A stretch of 64,000 bases of DNA from Pseudomonadota bacterium (GTDB taxonomy: Bacteria; Pseudomonadota; Gammaproteobacteria; Steroidobacterales; Steroidobacteraceae): assembly GCA_021792755.1 (NCBI GenBank), contig JAJYUA010000019.1, forward strand, positions 1 through 64,000, read 5' to 3'. The position numbers were made by a program, and so were the translations under genes. Of the stretch, positions 63,602-64,000 are shown in pieces (position 1 is the first letter of the stretch; each line of letters starts with the position of its first letter). A model generated the notes under the pieces. That model searched no databases. It was not told the DNA's origin and was given only the letters and a program-made list of their open reading frames with translations.

Positions 63602-63966
63602 GAACCGCCATTTACCTCTCCGATCCTCACCTGATCGGCTCCTGTTGCAGTCGACAATGACATTCGTTGTGTTGTCGTTTTGCATAAGCGACATCCTTAT
63701 TCAAGAAAACACTGACTGCGGCGCCACATCACGTGAACCAGGAGCTTTGGGAATTTATCGTCACGGTCGCCGTGCACCGACAGAGGCGTACCACTTGATC
63801 CAGCGAAGCATCTGGCTTAACAGCTGACTTAGCTCTACAGCTCTACGCTTGAACTCCAGACTTCTGTGGCTACATGCTCGTGACTTGACGACGGGTCGTC
63901 TGTGCGCTACCAAACAGATTGACCAGGACGAAAGCCAATCCTTGCAAAAACTCGGCCTGATTGCCC
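63602..63966. other. low-GC spacer, no gene recognised
   Basis: This A/T-richer stretch upstream of the lipoprotein has its promoter region (TTGTGTTGTCG around 63668 on the plus strand, with TTGCATAAG) but no convincing gene. The plus frame at 63447-63827 is a shadow. Confidence 0.3.
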
Positions 63967-64000
63967 TCAGGCGGCGCTCTTCACGTAATGCGCCAGCTCC
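63967..64000 (-). CDS. C-terminus of a gene entering from the right edge
   Basis: The minus strand at the window end reads ELAHYVKSAA and a stop at 63969-63967. Only ten or eleven residues are visible, so the gene cannot be identified and may be a false call. Confidence 0.2.
   Translation of the reverse strand, partial: ELAHYVKSAA

Noticed and set aside
1-64000. tRNA, rRNA, CRISPR arrays or complete insertion sequences
   Set aside because: No cloverleaf, spaced direct-repeat array, rRNA segment or transposase with inverted ends was found by reading; a covariance-model search would be decisive.

Overview
The window is GC-rich, gene-dense DNA from a free-living proteobacterium, most likely a gammaproteobacterium. 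The supporting genes are TonB-dependent import, ArgP/ArgO, IlvD, an AroG-type DAHP synthase, ArfB, a POT transporter and many LysR/MarR/GntR regulators; the exact taxon cannot be fixed from the sequence. No rRNA, tRNA, CRISPR array or complete insertion sequence was seen. The two ends look accessory: 1-1009 carries an excisionase-like HTH protein and unknown genes, and 62.8-64.0 kb looks less GC-rich by eye and holds small unknown genes. Layout: 1.2-6.1 kb has a homocysteine methyltransferase, an orphan BCS1-like AAA ATPase, a VapC relic and a POT-family transporter. 6.25-11.18 kb is a minus-strand operon for a group 3b-type (NADP-linked) soluble [NiFe] hydrogenase: beta, cyclic-nucleotide-binding protein, gamma, delta, alpha, maturation protease. 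11.5-18.2 kb holds a cupin, a GNAT acetyltransferase, a MarR/MFS pair, argO/argP and a divergent MocR/flavin-oxidoreductase-like pair with a clear three-box operator. 18.3-26.3 kb holds a DODA-type dioxygenase, a secreted LVIVD-repeat protein, a VOC protein, a Tat-exported phosphoesterase and a TonB receptor. 26.3-27.5 kb is gene-poor. 27.5-34.9 kb has two small conserved genes, a divergent ilvD/LysR pair, aroG behind a terminator/antiterminator-like leader, and a YtrA-type GntR regulator with its membrane-protein partner. The most interesting region is 35.07-45.76 kb. A minus-strand operon (2-aminobenzoyl-CoA monooxygenase/reductase-type fusion, SDR, MarR, enoyl-CoA hydratase, acyl-CoA dehydrogenase, RidA) is divergent from a plus-strand operon (isatin-hydrolase/kynurenine-formamidase-like cyclase, IorA-like and IorB-like 2-oxoacid oxidoreductase). 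A near-consensus promoter with an inverted repeat over its -35 box lies between them. No CoA ligase is present. I propose that the cyclase opens isatin to isatinate (2-aminophenylglyoxylate), that the IorAB-like enzyme oxidatively decarboxylates it directly to 2-aminobenzoyl-CoA, and that the second operon dearomatises and degrades this thioester. This is inference from gene content. 46.2-54.6 kb has a PanB-like enzyme, VapBC, ArfB, a second GNAT paralogue next to relics of two other genes, YedK/HMCES, a zinc ribbon and a three-gene histidine kinase/response-regulator system. 54.7-57.9 kb encodes a LOV-PAS-degenerate GGDEF-EAL protein, probably a blue-light-controlled c-di-GMP phosphodiesterase. 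58.2-61.7 kb is a zone of gene decay (two CBS proteins, an APC permease, a CDGSH protein, a DUF3368/PIN toxin) around an intact aldo/keto reductase, followed by a quinone oxidoreductase-like gene.
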